Of a DNA stretch of 14,537 nt, positions 1-7,453 are shown one piece after another. The translations under genes and the position numbers were made by a program. Positions within the stretch are counted from its first letter, which is position 1. The number at the start of each line of letters is the position of its first letter. This DNA is from Patescibacteria group bacterium UBA2023. Its GTDB lineage: Bacteria > Patescibacteriota > Gracilibacteria > BD1-5 > UBA2023. The stretch lies in contig DDBV01000029.1 of the NCBI GenBank assembly GCA_002335145.1, forward strand, positions 61,325 through 75,861. The letters run 5' to 3'. Below the pieces are notes generated by a model. It made no database searches. It had not been told where the DNA came from and worked only from the letters and a program-made list of their open reading frames with translations.

Positions 1-2
1 AG

Positions 3-452
3 GAAGAGGCGAAGAAGAAGGTAGAGGTCGTTAAAGAGAGTTATGCGGACAAATTCAAGAGTACCGAGGAGTCGACCTGACCAGATAGCCACAAAGTGAA
101 GATAAAAGAGGGGGATGGCAATACTTCGAACGTAAGCGTCGACGGAAAACTGGTCACCTCGGTCCGAACATCACAGTCCTCGGAAAAGACGGTAGTAACG
201 ACACCCGACTCAACGGAGATAGTAACAAAGAAAATCCAAAGCACCGTTGTCGACGGAAGCGTGCAACAAGCCGTGGGGACCGAACGAGTGTTCACGGCCG
301 GCGGAACAACCGTACGCGAAACGTTCATCGACAACTGACGCGGAGGGACAACCGGCACTCGGGACTCCTACGTGAACGGAAGACTGGTGGAATCGGTACG
401 TGGGGAAACCGTCGTCACGCAATCGACTTCCGGAACCAAAGGCAAGAACTAG
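3..452 (+). CDS. 3' part of a hypothetical strand-rich protein (two in-frame UGA read as Gly)
   Basis: The frame is open from the left edge to a TAG at 450-452 once the TGAs at 78-80 and 336-338 are read as glycine; the true start lies outside the window. The visible 149 residues begin with a charged Lys/Glu stretch and continue as a Thr/Val/Ser-rich region in which short strand-turn-strand units recur: VDGKLV, VDGSV, IDNGR (its Gly is a UGA) and VNGRLVESV. This suggests a repetitive beta structure, perhaps extracellular, but no signal peptide can be seen because the N-terminus is missing. Composition is the same on both sides of each TGA, so the gene does not look decayed. A hairpin terminator follows 17 nt after the stop. 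I do not recognise the family. Confidence 0.65.
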
Positions 453-469
453 CTCTTCGAACAACCCGG

Positions 470-491
470 ACCCGGCCTTGGGCCGGGTTTT
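470..491 (+). terminator. Rho-independent terminator after the first gene
   Basis: A perfect 8-bp stem (ACCCGGCC / GGCCGGGT) with a 3-nt loop ends in a short T run, TTTT at 488-491. It lies 17 nt after the TAG of the upstream gene and before the next promoter. Confidence 0.8.
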
Positions 492-549
492 GGTTCGTAC
501 GCGCCTCCACTCATCACGACAACAGATCCTCTCGGTTCGGACTTTTTGT

Positions 550-577
550 TTGACAGAAACAATAGAGTATTTATATT
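550..577 (+). promoter_or_regulatory. Sigma70-type promoter for the 394-aa gene
   Basis: A consensus -35 box, TTGACA at 550-555, is separated by 16 nt from TATATT at 572-577. The predicted start near 584 leaves a leader of about 30 nt before the ATG at 614. It follows the terminator at 470-491, so a new transcription unit starts here. Confidence 0.75.
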
Positions 578-613
578 ACACATGATTTCTTCCACGCACT
601 GACCGAGTAGATC

Positions 614-1798
614 ATGAACCAACAGGCCAAATTCGCCCCCTTCGCCTCGGCGCAATCGTACGAGCAGACGCTCGTGCCAAGAGAATCCCTGCCGGGACGG
701 GCCGAGCGTGTGGCGAGCAGCGTCAAGACTGGAGCCGCGAATCTTGTCATTGACAATGCAATATCACCGTTGGAGCGACTCAAGTCCGTCCAAACGCAGT
801 GACTGGACCGTCTCGAGACATTTTTCAGAAACTCGACAGGAAGCGACCAGGGGTTTCTGGCGGCACAGCAATTTTTGCCGAACCGATCGTTCGCGCCGCG
901 ATTCGTTGGACTGATCCCGATCGGAGATGCCGAGGAGCTCGAGCGCCTGTGTCGTCTGGTCGAAGATGTCCAGTCCGAGAGCACCGATCCGAATGCTTCA
1001 AGCGCGATCATTCTCAACATCCGGGCATACGCCGACACGATGCTTGCACAGATCCGCTCCTTCAACGAAGACGACCGCGTCTGCCGGATCGTCTGGCTCG
1101 GAGCCGGATACTACGGCGTCCTGATCAGAAACCAGCTCCGATTCGAAGATCGTGACATCCTGACCGCGACGGTCATCAGCCACTGCATGGCTGCGGACGT
1201 GCTCGCCCGGATGGGTTCGTACGAGAAATGTGCGGATGGTCTCCGTGGTCGCCTCTACCACCTCTTTGTTGCACCGTTCGCCGACCGCCTGGCCATGTTC
1301 ACTTACTCGGCGTTCTGTCCGCTTCCGTTCGAGTCCGCCTACGAGACGGAGCGTGGGCAGTACTTCGTTCCCCCGAGAAGCAGCCTCCATATGCCGCTCG
1401 GAGCGATCACCTTGGCACGGGGTCGGGACGGAACAATCGAGGTGGCCCTCGGTGCCAACCGCCCGGGATTGATACTGGAAGCGGTCAGCGCATACGAGGC
1501 GGCCCAGAGGCAGGCATCGACGGTTGGCAACTTGATCGCTGAGACGATCAATATACTCGAAATAGGTAAAACAAGCTGAAAAGGACTTAGTTACACGATC
1601 AACGTAGCCCTCATACAAACCATATGTACGGCCCTCGAGCTGGACGAATCGGCCGCCGACAAGCTCCGAAGCTGTCGTATCGACCAATTCTGGCAGATCG
1701 TCAAAGCCTTGAAACCGGATCTCTTCGAGGTTGCGTTCGAAAATCCCCCGACCGTTCACACGTCCGCGGCCGCGAGGTCGAAACGGGTTCTCCACTAG
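614..1798 (+). CDS. Hypothetical protein, 394 aa (two in-frame UGA read as Gly)
   Basis: The ATG at 614 lies two codons after an in-frame TAG (608-610), which fixes the earliest possible start. Reading TGA at 800-802 (residue 63) and 1577-1579 (residue 322) as glycine gives one open frame to a TAG at 1796-1798. Sequence character is continuous across both sites. No signal peptide or membrane segment is seen, so it is probably cytosolic. The middle (about residues 85-310) looks like a mixed alpha/beta globular domain with short motifs such as WLGAGYYGV and MPLGAITLARG. The C-terminal part after residue 322 is helical and contains a Trp/Leu-rich segment (IDQFWQIVKALKPDLFEVAF). Only a weak GAG precedes the ATG as a possible ribosome site. 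The next gene is dnaG, with its own promoter. I do not recognise the family. Confidence 0.75.
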
Positions 1799-1812
1799 TG
1801 GACAATGTCGGA

Positions 1813-1840
1813 TGGATTTCTCGGGAGAAACCGCTATAAT
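1813..1840 (+). promoter_or_regulatory. Promoter for dnaG-rpoD with a very short leader
   Basis: A perfect TATAAT at 1835-1840 has TGGATT at 1813-1818 sixteen bases upstream. Transcription should start near 1847, leaving only about 14 nt before the dnaG ATG at 1861. That fits the absence of a Shine-Dalgarno site in front of this gene. Confidence 0.65.
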
Positions 1841-1860
1841 GCGGGAAACTACTCCCTCCC

Positions 1861-3555
1861 ATGTCCGTCTCAGCCGACATCGAATCCCGCATCGACATCC
1901 TCGAGCTCGCGAGCCGCTACGTGACGCTCAAGAAGACAGGGGCGAACTATAAGTGACTCTCTCCGTTCAAGCAGGAGAAGACCCCCTCGTTCGTGGTAAG
2001 TCCTGCCAAAAATATTGCCTACTGCTTCGCCACACACCGCGGGGGCGGACCGATCAAATTCCTCATGGAGGTGGAAAATCTCGAGTACCGCGAGGCACTG
2101 GAGATCCTCGCCAAAGAGGCGGGCGTGGAGCTCAAGACCGGGTACCGCGAACGCGAGCGCGATGCCGGAGGCGATATCTACGACCTCCACAAGGCCGCGA
2201 AAGACTACTACTGTCGCACGCTCCGAAAGCCCGAACACGCGGACAAACTCGCATACCTGCTGGATCGCGGACTCTCGATGGAGACGATCGACCGGTTTGA
2301 GCTCGGCTTCGCGGACGGAGGCAAGCCGCACTGGACCGACCTGCAGTCGCGCGGATTCGGGGAAAAGATGCTGCTTGAGTCGGGAATATTCTCGGCACCA
2401 TGACGCGACAAATTCACTGGACGGATCACCTTCCCACTCTGTAATTTCACCGGACATCCAGTAGGATTCACTGGGCGCATTATCGGCTCCGGCGAGCCAA
2501 AATACCTCAACTCGCCCGCATCTCAGATCTTCGATAAAAGCTCTATCCTCTACGGACTCCATCTCGCCAAAAGCGAAATCACCAAGGCTGACAAGGTAGT
2601 AATAGTGGAGGGACAGATGGACACCGTTGCGCTCCACCAGGCGGGCTACCGCTACGCCGTAGGGATCTCGGGATCAGCACTCACGCGCGACCAAATCCGC
2701 CTGCTACGACGACTCACAAAAAATCTCTACCTCTGCCTCGATACAGACCGCGCAGGTGTCATGGCGACATTCGCAAGCATCGAGAATATGATCAACGAAG
2801 ACGTGAATCTCTCGGTGATACGCGTAGAAGGAGCGAAAGATCCGGATGAATTTCTCAAAGCGGGGGGAGACTTTGAGTCGCTTGTACGGTCTGCCCCCTC
2901 CCACATCGCGTTCTTCATCCGGCACGCGGGCGAGCGACACAATATCGAGAGCATCACGGGTAAGAAGGCCGTGGTGGATGAGCTCTTGCCCATGCTCAAG
3001 CGACTCCAATCCCCTATCGAACTCGACCTCTACGTCCGCGAGATATGCCGCGAACTTGATCTCGGATCCGAGAGCGTCTACGAGGCACTCGGCCGGTACC
3101 GGATCAAGCCGACTGCCGTAGTGGAACCGGAAAACGAAAATCGAGCATTCGGACTCACAGAATGCCTCATCGGATACTTGGCGGAGTACGGGTATTTTCA
3201 TTTGTTTTGAGAGAATTTCGCGTATACTGTGGCCGATTTGCCGGAATCCGAAACGACCATCCTCCTCCGACGATTGCTCGATGCGGGCGATTCGTATACA
3301 CAGAGAGAAGATCTCGATCTCGACAGGATCAAGAGCCTTGCGCTTGCAATCCAGGAAGAAAACGCCGACTCGAACACCGAGACGACGGAAACGAGATTCC
3401 TCTCGCTCGTACGATCACTCAACAAGTCGATTTTCGAACGAGAACGGTCACGGCTGATCGCTACTATGCGCGATGCTTCGAACGCCGATCCGACCTCGAC
3501 CATGCAAGCCTACGAGTCACTGCTAAAAAAGGGCAAGAAACTCGGATTTTTGTAG
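1861..3555 (+). CDS. dnaG: DNA primase DnaG, 564 aa, with three UGA codons read as Gly
   Basis: DnaG makes RNA primers at the replication fork. TGA codons at 1954, 2401 and 3208 (residues 32, 181 and 450) must be read through to give the full protein, which ends at TAG 3553-3555. The N-terminal zinc-ribbon region has [13 protein letters not shown] (32-44), where residue 32 is UGA at the family's conserved Gly. Three of the four usual zinc ligands are replaced (Ser34, Lys37, Thr58); only Cys55 remains. The catalytic core shows PKYLNSP, the TOPRIM glutamate in [14 protein letters not shown] (Glu250), SGSALT, LDTDRAG (Asp294, Asp296) and KDPDEFL (Asp327, Asp329). The last ~115 residues form a helical C-terminal domain, the usual place for helicase contact. 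Total length is within the bacterial DnaG range. rpoD follows after 58 nt, the classical pairing. No Shine-Dalgarno site is seen. Confidence 0.95.
1954..1956 (+). other. Diagnostic recoded UGA (Gly) codon in dnaG
   Basis: This TGA falls in the DnaG zinc-ribbon motif, normally G-L-C-P-F-H-x-E-K-T-P-S-F. Here it reads (UGA)[12 protein letters not shown], so the alignment assigns UGA to glycine rather than to tryptophan (code 4) or to a stop. It is the strongest single codon for inferring code 25 in this window. Confidence 0.9.
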
Positions 3556-3613
3556 TCAGGCCGGGTCGCGCGAGCGTATCCGAACATACGACCTCCTAAA
3601 CCCGTCCGACCCC

Positions 3614-5143
3614 ATGGCGAAGAAAAACGACCCGAAAGACAACAAAAAGAAGGCCTCCGCCGAAGAAATAGACCTCTCCGCTCTCGTCGCGGAGCACCTT
3701 TCGGACGGACTCGATAAATTCGTAAAGAAAGAGCCGGAGAGTCGAAACGATACCAAGCAACAGAAACAGAAAGTCCAGAAACTCGCCCCCATGCTCGCGG
3801 AGGATGATACCGAGACATTCGATGACGAAGAACTCGTCCGTGAAGAACTCGCGGAAGAGGATATCCTCGAAGAGATCATCGAAGATGATCAGGACGAGCC
3901 AGACTACGATGACCTCATGGAGCTCGAGTCCGAAAATGACGAACTCGGGTCGGACGAGGATATTCTCCATAAGCCGAAAGAGCGCGGACTCAAACGTATT
4001 CCGATTGACCGTAACGAAGACAAGCGTCGGGTCGGAAAAGGTCTCAAGAAATTCATTGACGTCACGGTGCCCGCCGAGCTGCTTGACGGGATGTCCGATG
4101 AGATTCAGACACTCCTCAAGAAAGGGAAGCTCCACGGACGCATCACCTATGACGAGGTGCTTGCGGCCATTCCCCATGCGGAAGAAGACCTCGAACTCCT
4201 CGATGATGTCTACGACCGCTTCTCGAAGCTCGGGGTCCAGCTCGTTGACTCGCTCGACAAGGATGAGCTCTTCACCATTGACACCGAGAAAAAAGAGGAA
4301 GAGGTCAATCTCTCGGACATCTCGGACGACTCGATCAGGATGTACCTCAACGAGATCGGACGATTCCCCCTCATCGACGCGGAGGAGGAGATCCGACTCG
4401 GACGACTCATCAAGAAGGGTGATCAGGATGCCCGCCGCAAGCTCGCCGAGGCGAACCTGCGACTGGTGGTCTCGATCGCCAAGAAGTACATGGGGCGCGG
4501 TCTCGGACTCCTCGACCTCATCCAGGAGGGCAACGTCGGACTCTTCCGTGCGGTCGACAAGTTCGATCCGGAGCGCGGATTCAAATTCTCCACCTACGCT
4601 ACCTGGTGGATCCGACAGGGCGTCACCCGTGCTATCGCCGACCAGGCCCGTACCATCCGTGTGCCGGTGCACATGATTGAGACGATCAACCGGTTCATGC
4701 ACACCTACCGGCGTCTCACGCAGGAGTTGGCGCGCGAACCGCTCATGGAGGAGCTCGCGCTAGAGCTCGACATGGACATCCGCAAGGTGCGGCAGATCAT
4801 GCGCATCTCGCAGGATATATTGTCGCTCGACTCGCCCGTGGGCGGCGAGGACGACACCACCCTCGGGGACTTCGTGGAGGACGACAAGTATCTGACACCC
4901 GACAAGAGTGCCAACCTCGCGCTGCTCAAGGAGAACCTCTACGACATGCTCGACTTCCTCACGCCCCGCGAGCGCAAGATCATCATCATGCGGTTCGGGC
5001 TCGACGGAGGCGAGATCCACACGCTCGAGGAGGTCGGTCGGGAGTTTGGCGTCACGCGCGAGCGCGTGCGGCAGATCGAGGCCAAGACGCTCGAGAAGCT
5101 CCGGAATCACCCCGCCGCCGACAAGATCCGATTCTTCCACTAG
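3614..5143 (+). CDS. rpoD: Primary sigma-70 factor RpoD, 509 aa
   Basis: RpoD directs RNA polymerase to housekeeping promoters of the -35/-10 type seen throughout this window. Regions in order: a charged extension (1-150) with a strongly acidic stretch at about 63-118; a region 1.1-like helical domain (about 155-215); region 1.2 ([14 protein letters not shown], about 240-253); regions 2.1-2.4 with [21 protein letters not shown], the [10 protein letters not shown] segment, and the -10-melting [12 protein letters not shown] (325-336); region 3 (about 355-425); and region 4 with the helix-turn-helix [19 protein letters not shown] (471-489). The ATG at 3614 (MAKKND) is the natural start and lies 58 nt after dnaG, so co-transcription is likely. 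None of its roughly 26 glycines is encoded by UGA, unlike dnaG. It ends at TAG. The unusual part is the long N-terminal extension ahead of region 1.1. Confidence 0.97.
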   Translation: MAKKNDPKDNKKKASAEEIDLSALVAEHLSDGLDKFVKKEPESRNDTKQQKQKVQKLAPMLAEDDTETFDDEELVREELAEEDILEEIIEDDQDEPDYDDLMELESENDELGSDEDILHKPKERGLKRIPIDRNEDKRRVGKGLKKFIDVTVPAELLDGMSDEIQTLLKKGKLHGRITYDEVLAAIPHAEEDLELLDDVYDRFSKLGVQLVDSLDKDELFTIDTEKKEEEVNLSDISDDSIRMYLNEIGRFPLIDAEEEIRLGRLIKKGDQDARRKLAEANLRLVVSIAKKYMGRGLGLLDLIQEGNVGLFRAVDKFDPERGFKFSTYATWWIRQGVTRAIADQARTIRVPVHMIETINRFMHTYRRLTQELAREPLMEELALELDMDIRKVRQIMRISQDILSLDSPVGGEDDTTLGDFVEDDKYLTPDKSANLALLKENLYDMLDFLTPRERKIIIMRFGLDGGEIHTLEEVGREFGVTRERVRQIEAKTLEKLRNHPAADKIRFFH

Positions 5144-5175
5144 CCACCGTCTGTTCTTCTTGAAAAAACTGTTTC

Positions 5176-5203
5176 TTGCCAAGACGAGAATAATTCGTAT
5201 ATT
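5176..5203 (+). promoter_or_regulatory. Promoter for the 224-aa / DUF177 transcription unit
   Basis: TTGCCA at 5176-5181 is separated by 16 nt from TATATT at 5198-5203, the same spacing and -10 sequence as the promoter at 550-577. The start near 5210 gives a leader of about 24 nt before the ATG at 5234. An inverted repeat covers the -10 box (see the next entry). Confidence 0.6.
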
Positions 5204-5207
5204 CTCG
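5185..5207. repeat. Inverted repeat across the -10 box, possible operator
   Basis: CGAGAATA and TATTCTCG form a perfect 8-bp inverted repeat with a 7-nt spacer. The right arm overlaps the TATATT -10 box. No T run follows, so it is not a normal terminator for rpoD. A binding site for a dimeric repressor is possible. Equally, a hairpin this size can occur by chance. Confidence 0.45.
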
Positions 5208-5233
5208 ATCTTACCCTGCGTTTACCATAGTGT

Positions 5234-5908
5234 ATGCGTTCAGATTTAGAATGCTGAGACGATTGGCTTCGTGGGTGCCACGAATATCAAAATGATCGTC
5301 TCGCTCATGCTGGAGGGATCATATCCGGGGCGATCGAATCCTTCGGATACTACAAACTCATCCGTCCTCGGAAAATCCGGGACATAGAGCTGCCGCAGAT
5401 CCTGTCCAAAGAGCTTGCCGACAAACTCCATGCGACCGAGCAGACTGGGTGGTCACGAGAGCTCATCCAACGAGTCCTAGAGCATTTCTCTGCTGCCTGT
5501 ATCTCCACCCTGGCAAAACATGCCGAATGGGCGGGACCGGAATGGATCGCCTTCGTACAGCATTCCCGGTGGTACACGCTCCATCCGGATCATGAGCAGT
5601 GGCTCGGATCCCGTATCGTGGAGCGCGCCCAGGAAAACGAATGACGCTCCGTCGATTACGCAGCTATATGCGCGGATCTCATGGTTTGTTCGCAGATATT
5701 CTTCGATCGTTGAGAAATCGCCGATGGCATGTATGCAACGCTCGCACGCCTTGCCACAGGAAACAAACAACCGAGAACGTGAACGATTACCCAGTTTGCC
5801 GGCAAGCAGCCACTCCAACGAAGGAGCAAAAACGAATCACCCGGAGTGTCCGGCATATGATTGGCAGTGTCTGCTCGTATTGCCAAACTCACACAACAAA
5901 AAAATTAA
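5234..5908 (+). CDS. Hypothetical protein, 224 aa, rich in UGA-encoded Gly
   Basis: This gene appears only when UGA is read as glycine: five TGAs lie in frame at 5255, 5642, 5711, 5780 and 5858 (residues 8, 137, 160, 183 and 209). The frame runs from the ATG at 5234 to TAA 5906-5908. Protein-like character continues across every TGA, for example FFDRGEIADGMYATLARLATG, where the first Gly is UGA. The other plus frame here is also open but reads as an Arg/Pro/Cys/His-rich shadow. About 5 of 18 glycines use UGA, the highest share in the window. The protein is helical, Trp-rich in the middle (WAGPEWIAF, SRWYTLHPDHEQWLGSRIVERA), has no membrane segment, and has a basic C-terminal tail. No Shine-Dalgarno site is present. 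It sits 11 nt upstream of the DUF177-like gene, so the two are probably one operon. I do not recognise the family. Confidence 0.75.
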
Positions 5909-5919
5909 CCACCACCCAC

Positions 5920-6285
5920 ATGTCCCTGCTTACCCTCCCCATCGGCGACATCCTCGAGAGTTTTCCCGGCGACACCCGCGAGTACCGCTTCGAGGGAGAA
6001 ATTCCTTCCGGCTACTACGACGATCTGGAATTCTCGGCCCCGCTCGTGCTCGTCATCCGGATTATCGGGCTCGATGACGGCGTACAAGTTATTATCGAGA
6101 CGCTCAAGACGAGCATCGTCACGCCGGATGGCGACCGTGCCATATCCCTCTCGGGACTCGATCGTGAATTCAAGAAGCTCTACGACCCTCTCGCACCGGA
6201 CGACGTAAAGACTATCGACATGAAGCATCGAACGGTGGATCTCTCCGAGGTCGTACGCGAAGAAATATTGATCACATGCATGTAG
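5920..6285 (+). CDS. DUF177/YceD-like protein, 121 aa
   Basis: The small frame runs from the ATG at 5920 to TAG 6283-6285 with no in-frame TGA. It has the layout of the DUF177 (YceD) family: an N-terminal strand region (PLVLVIRIIGLDDGVQVIIETLKT), a short middle, and the family's hallmark ending, here VDLSEVVREEILITCM, comparable to 'IDLxxxVREELLLxLP'. In other bacteria YceD is linked to 23S rRNA accumulation and often sits before rpmF (L32). Neither rpmF nor plsX is here. The cysteine pair often found in the middle of the family is missing, and the protein is shorter than the usual ~170 residues. It follows the 224-aa gene after 11 nt and ends just before a terminator. Family assignment is by motif recognition only. 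Confidence 0.6.
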   Translation: MSLLTLPIGDILESFPGDTREYRFEGEIPSGYYDDLEFSAPLVLVIRIIGLDDGVQVIIETLKTSIVTPDGDRAISLSGLDREFKKLYDPLAPDDVKTIDMKHRTVDLSEVVREEILITCM

Positions 6286-6289
6286 TCTC

Positions 6290-7345
6290 CTATGCCTTCT
6301 TCCGGAGGCATTTTTTGAGCGTACGAGCCAAGCGGAGTATCGCGTAGATAAATGGTCGTGGTATCCATATCCGCGCCTCCGGCCAGACCGTTGTGTCATG
6401 CGGCACGAACCGCCGCTTGAACTGCGTGACTCCTGCGAGATGTCCGTCTCCCCCCTCTTCCGGCTCGATACCGAGAAAATCGTAGACCGCGCACCCGAGA
6501 GACTTCGCCCGGCGAATCGCGGCCCATTGAAGCGCGTAGGTCGGCATGGCGCGCCGAACCTCGGGATCACTCGCGGACGCGCCATAGTAGTAGAGAGCCG
6601 AGCGAAAATGGTGGACGAATATTCCCGCCGCTACAATCCGCTCGTCCATACGAGCAAAAAGCATCTCCCCCTCCCCCGTCGCAGCGAGGTAGCGAGAGAG
6701 CTCGGCAAAATACCCCCGTCCAGCACCCGAAAATCCATCGCGATCAGTCGTCTCAAGAAAGAGCGAATGGAACGTGGTAAGATTTTCATCGGTCGGCGGA
6801 ACCGACTCCACGATCACCCCGGCACGCTCAGCAAGCCGGATATTGTATCGCCCCTTTTGGTGCATGCTAGAGAGGATTTCCTCTTCGGTCCCGGAGAGAT
6901 CGATCCGGACAGTCGATGGCTCAATAAACCGCTTGTACGAACCAGCGCGAAATCCCGGAAAGTCCCTATCAACGAGTGGCTCCATCTGGACGAAAACGAG
7001 GCCGAGTCTCCGACCGAGAGTCCGAATACCCTCGCACAAAACCGGGACAATCGTGGTATTTTCTTGCTCGGAGAGGAGAGGGCCACCGAGAACGAATCCA
7101 CCGAAATATCCGAGTCATACGGCACGGACTTCCAGAAGGCAGTACGCGAGAACTTCTCCTTCGCGATGAATACCGATATACCACCCCTCCCGTTGCATAT
7201 TGGCGTATCCGAGCATTTCGTTCCATCCGAGCGATTGCCACACTGGCGCGTCCGGGTGACTCGCGAGCAAATATTCCAGCTGGGAGTGCATGGACGGGGC
7301 AACGCCCGAAACAGGACATACGACGGTTTCGAGTGGCGTTGTCAT
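6290..7345 (-). CDS. FemAB/FemX-like aminoacyltransferase, 351 aa (one UGA read as Gly)
   Basis: On the minus strand an ATG at 7345 leads through one TGA (7117-7115, residue 77) to TAG at 6292-6290. FemABX enzymes transfer amino acids from aminoacyl-tRNA onto the peptidoglycan stem peptide or lipid II to build interpeptide bridges at the cytoplasmic face of the membrane. The sequence has the tandem acetyltransferase-fold layout. The N-terminal half includes SHPDAPVWQSLGWNEM. The central signature is IDLSGTEEEILSSMHQKGRYNIRLAERAGV, followed by FARMDERIVAAGIFV and, near the C-terminus, YALQWAAIRRAKSLGCAVYDFLGI and FKRRFVPH, all typical of the family. A basic, hydrophobic C-terminal tail may sit at the membrane. 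Which amino acid it adds cannot be told from sequence. Length fits the family (about 330-420). It is preceded by a terminator and a weak promoter, so it is probably monocistronic. Confidence 0.88.
6292..6316 (+). terminator. Terminator after the DUF177-like gene, inside the 3' end of the FemAB gene
   Basis: The stem ATGCCT (6292-6297) / AGGCAT (6306-6311) has an 8-nt loop and runs into six Ts (6311-6316). It lies 6 nt after the TAG of the plus-strand gene and overlaps the last codons of the convergent FemAB gene. The two genes end only 4 nt apart. Confidence 0.75.
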
Positions 7346-7381
7346 GAGTGAAGAGAAACGGAAGAAAGCAGGAAGAACCTG

Positions 7382-7410
7382 ATTGTATCCGAAAAGAGGC
7401 GCAAAAAAAA
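7382..7410 (-). promoter_or_regulatory. Weak promoter for the FemAB gene
   Basis: On the minus strand TACAAT (7387-7382) lies 37 nt before the ATG. The position of the -35 box falls in the T run of the upstream terminator (7410-7405), with no good consensus. It is supported mainly by location and the -10 match. Confidence 0.35.
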
Positions 7411-7432
7411 TCCCGGTGCGAAAACCGGGATT
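7403..7432 (-). terminator. Strong terminator after the sortase operon
   Basis: Read on the minus strand, a 9-bp perfect stem (AATCCCGGT / ACCGGGATT) with a 6-nt loop is followed by a run of T residues (7410-7403). It lies about 20 nt after the TAA of the acidic-tail protein and separates the sortase operon from the FemAB gene. Confidence 0.88.
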
Positions 7433-7453
7433 GGCCAGGGGGAGTCCCGAAGT

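Noticed and set aside
998..1795. Minus-strand open frame (265 codons) opposite the 394-aa gene
   Set aside because: The plus frame has a promoter, a start close after a stop and coherent composition; the minus frame has none of these.
3591..3597. ACCTCCT, identical to the 16S anti-SD sequence, just before rpoD
   Set aside because: It is on the mRNA sense strand and cannot pair with the anti-SD; a 7-nt match is easily chance.
3596..4702. Long minus-strand open frame (368 codons) opposite rpoD
   Set aside because: It is exactly antisense to a certain sigma-70 gene, is rich in shadow-type residues, and arises because CTC/GAG-rich codons leave the complementary frame open.
6398..7351. Plus-strand open frame (317 codons) opposite the FemAB gene
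   Set aside because: It is an Arg/Ser/Pro-rich shadow of a recognisable FemAB protein.
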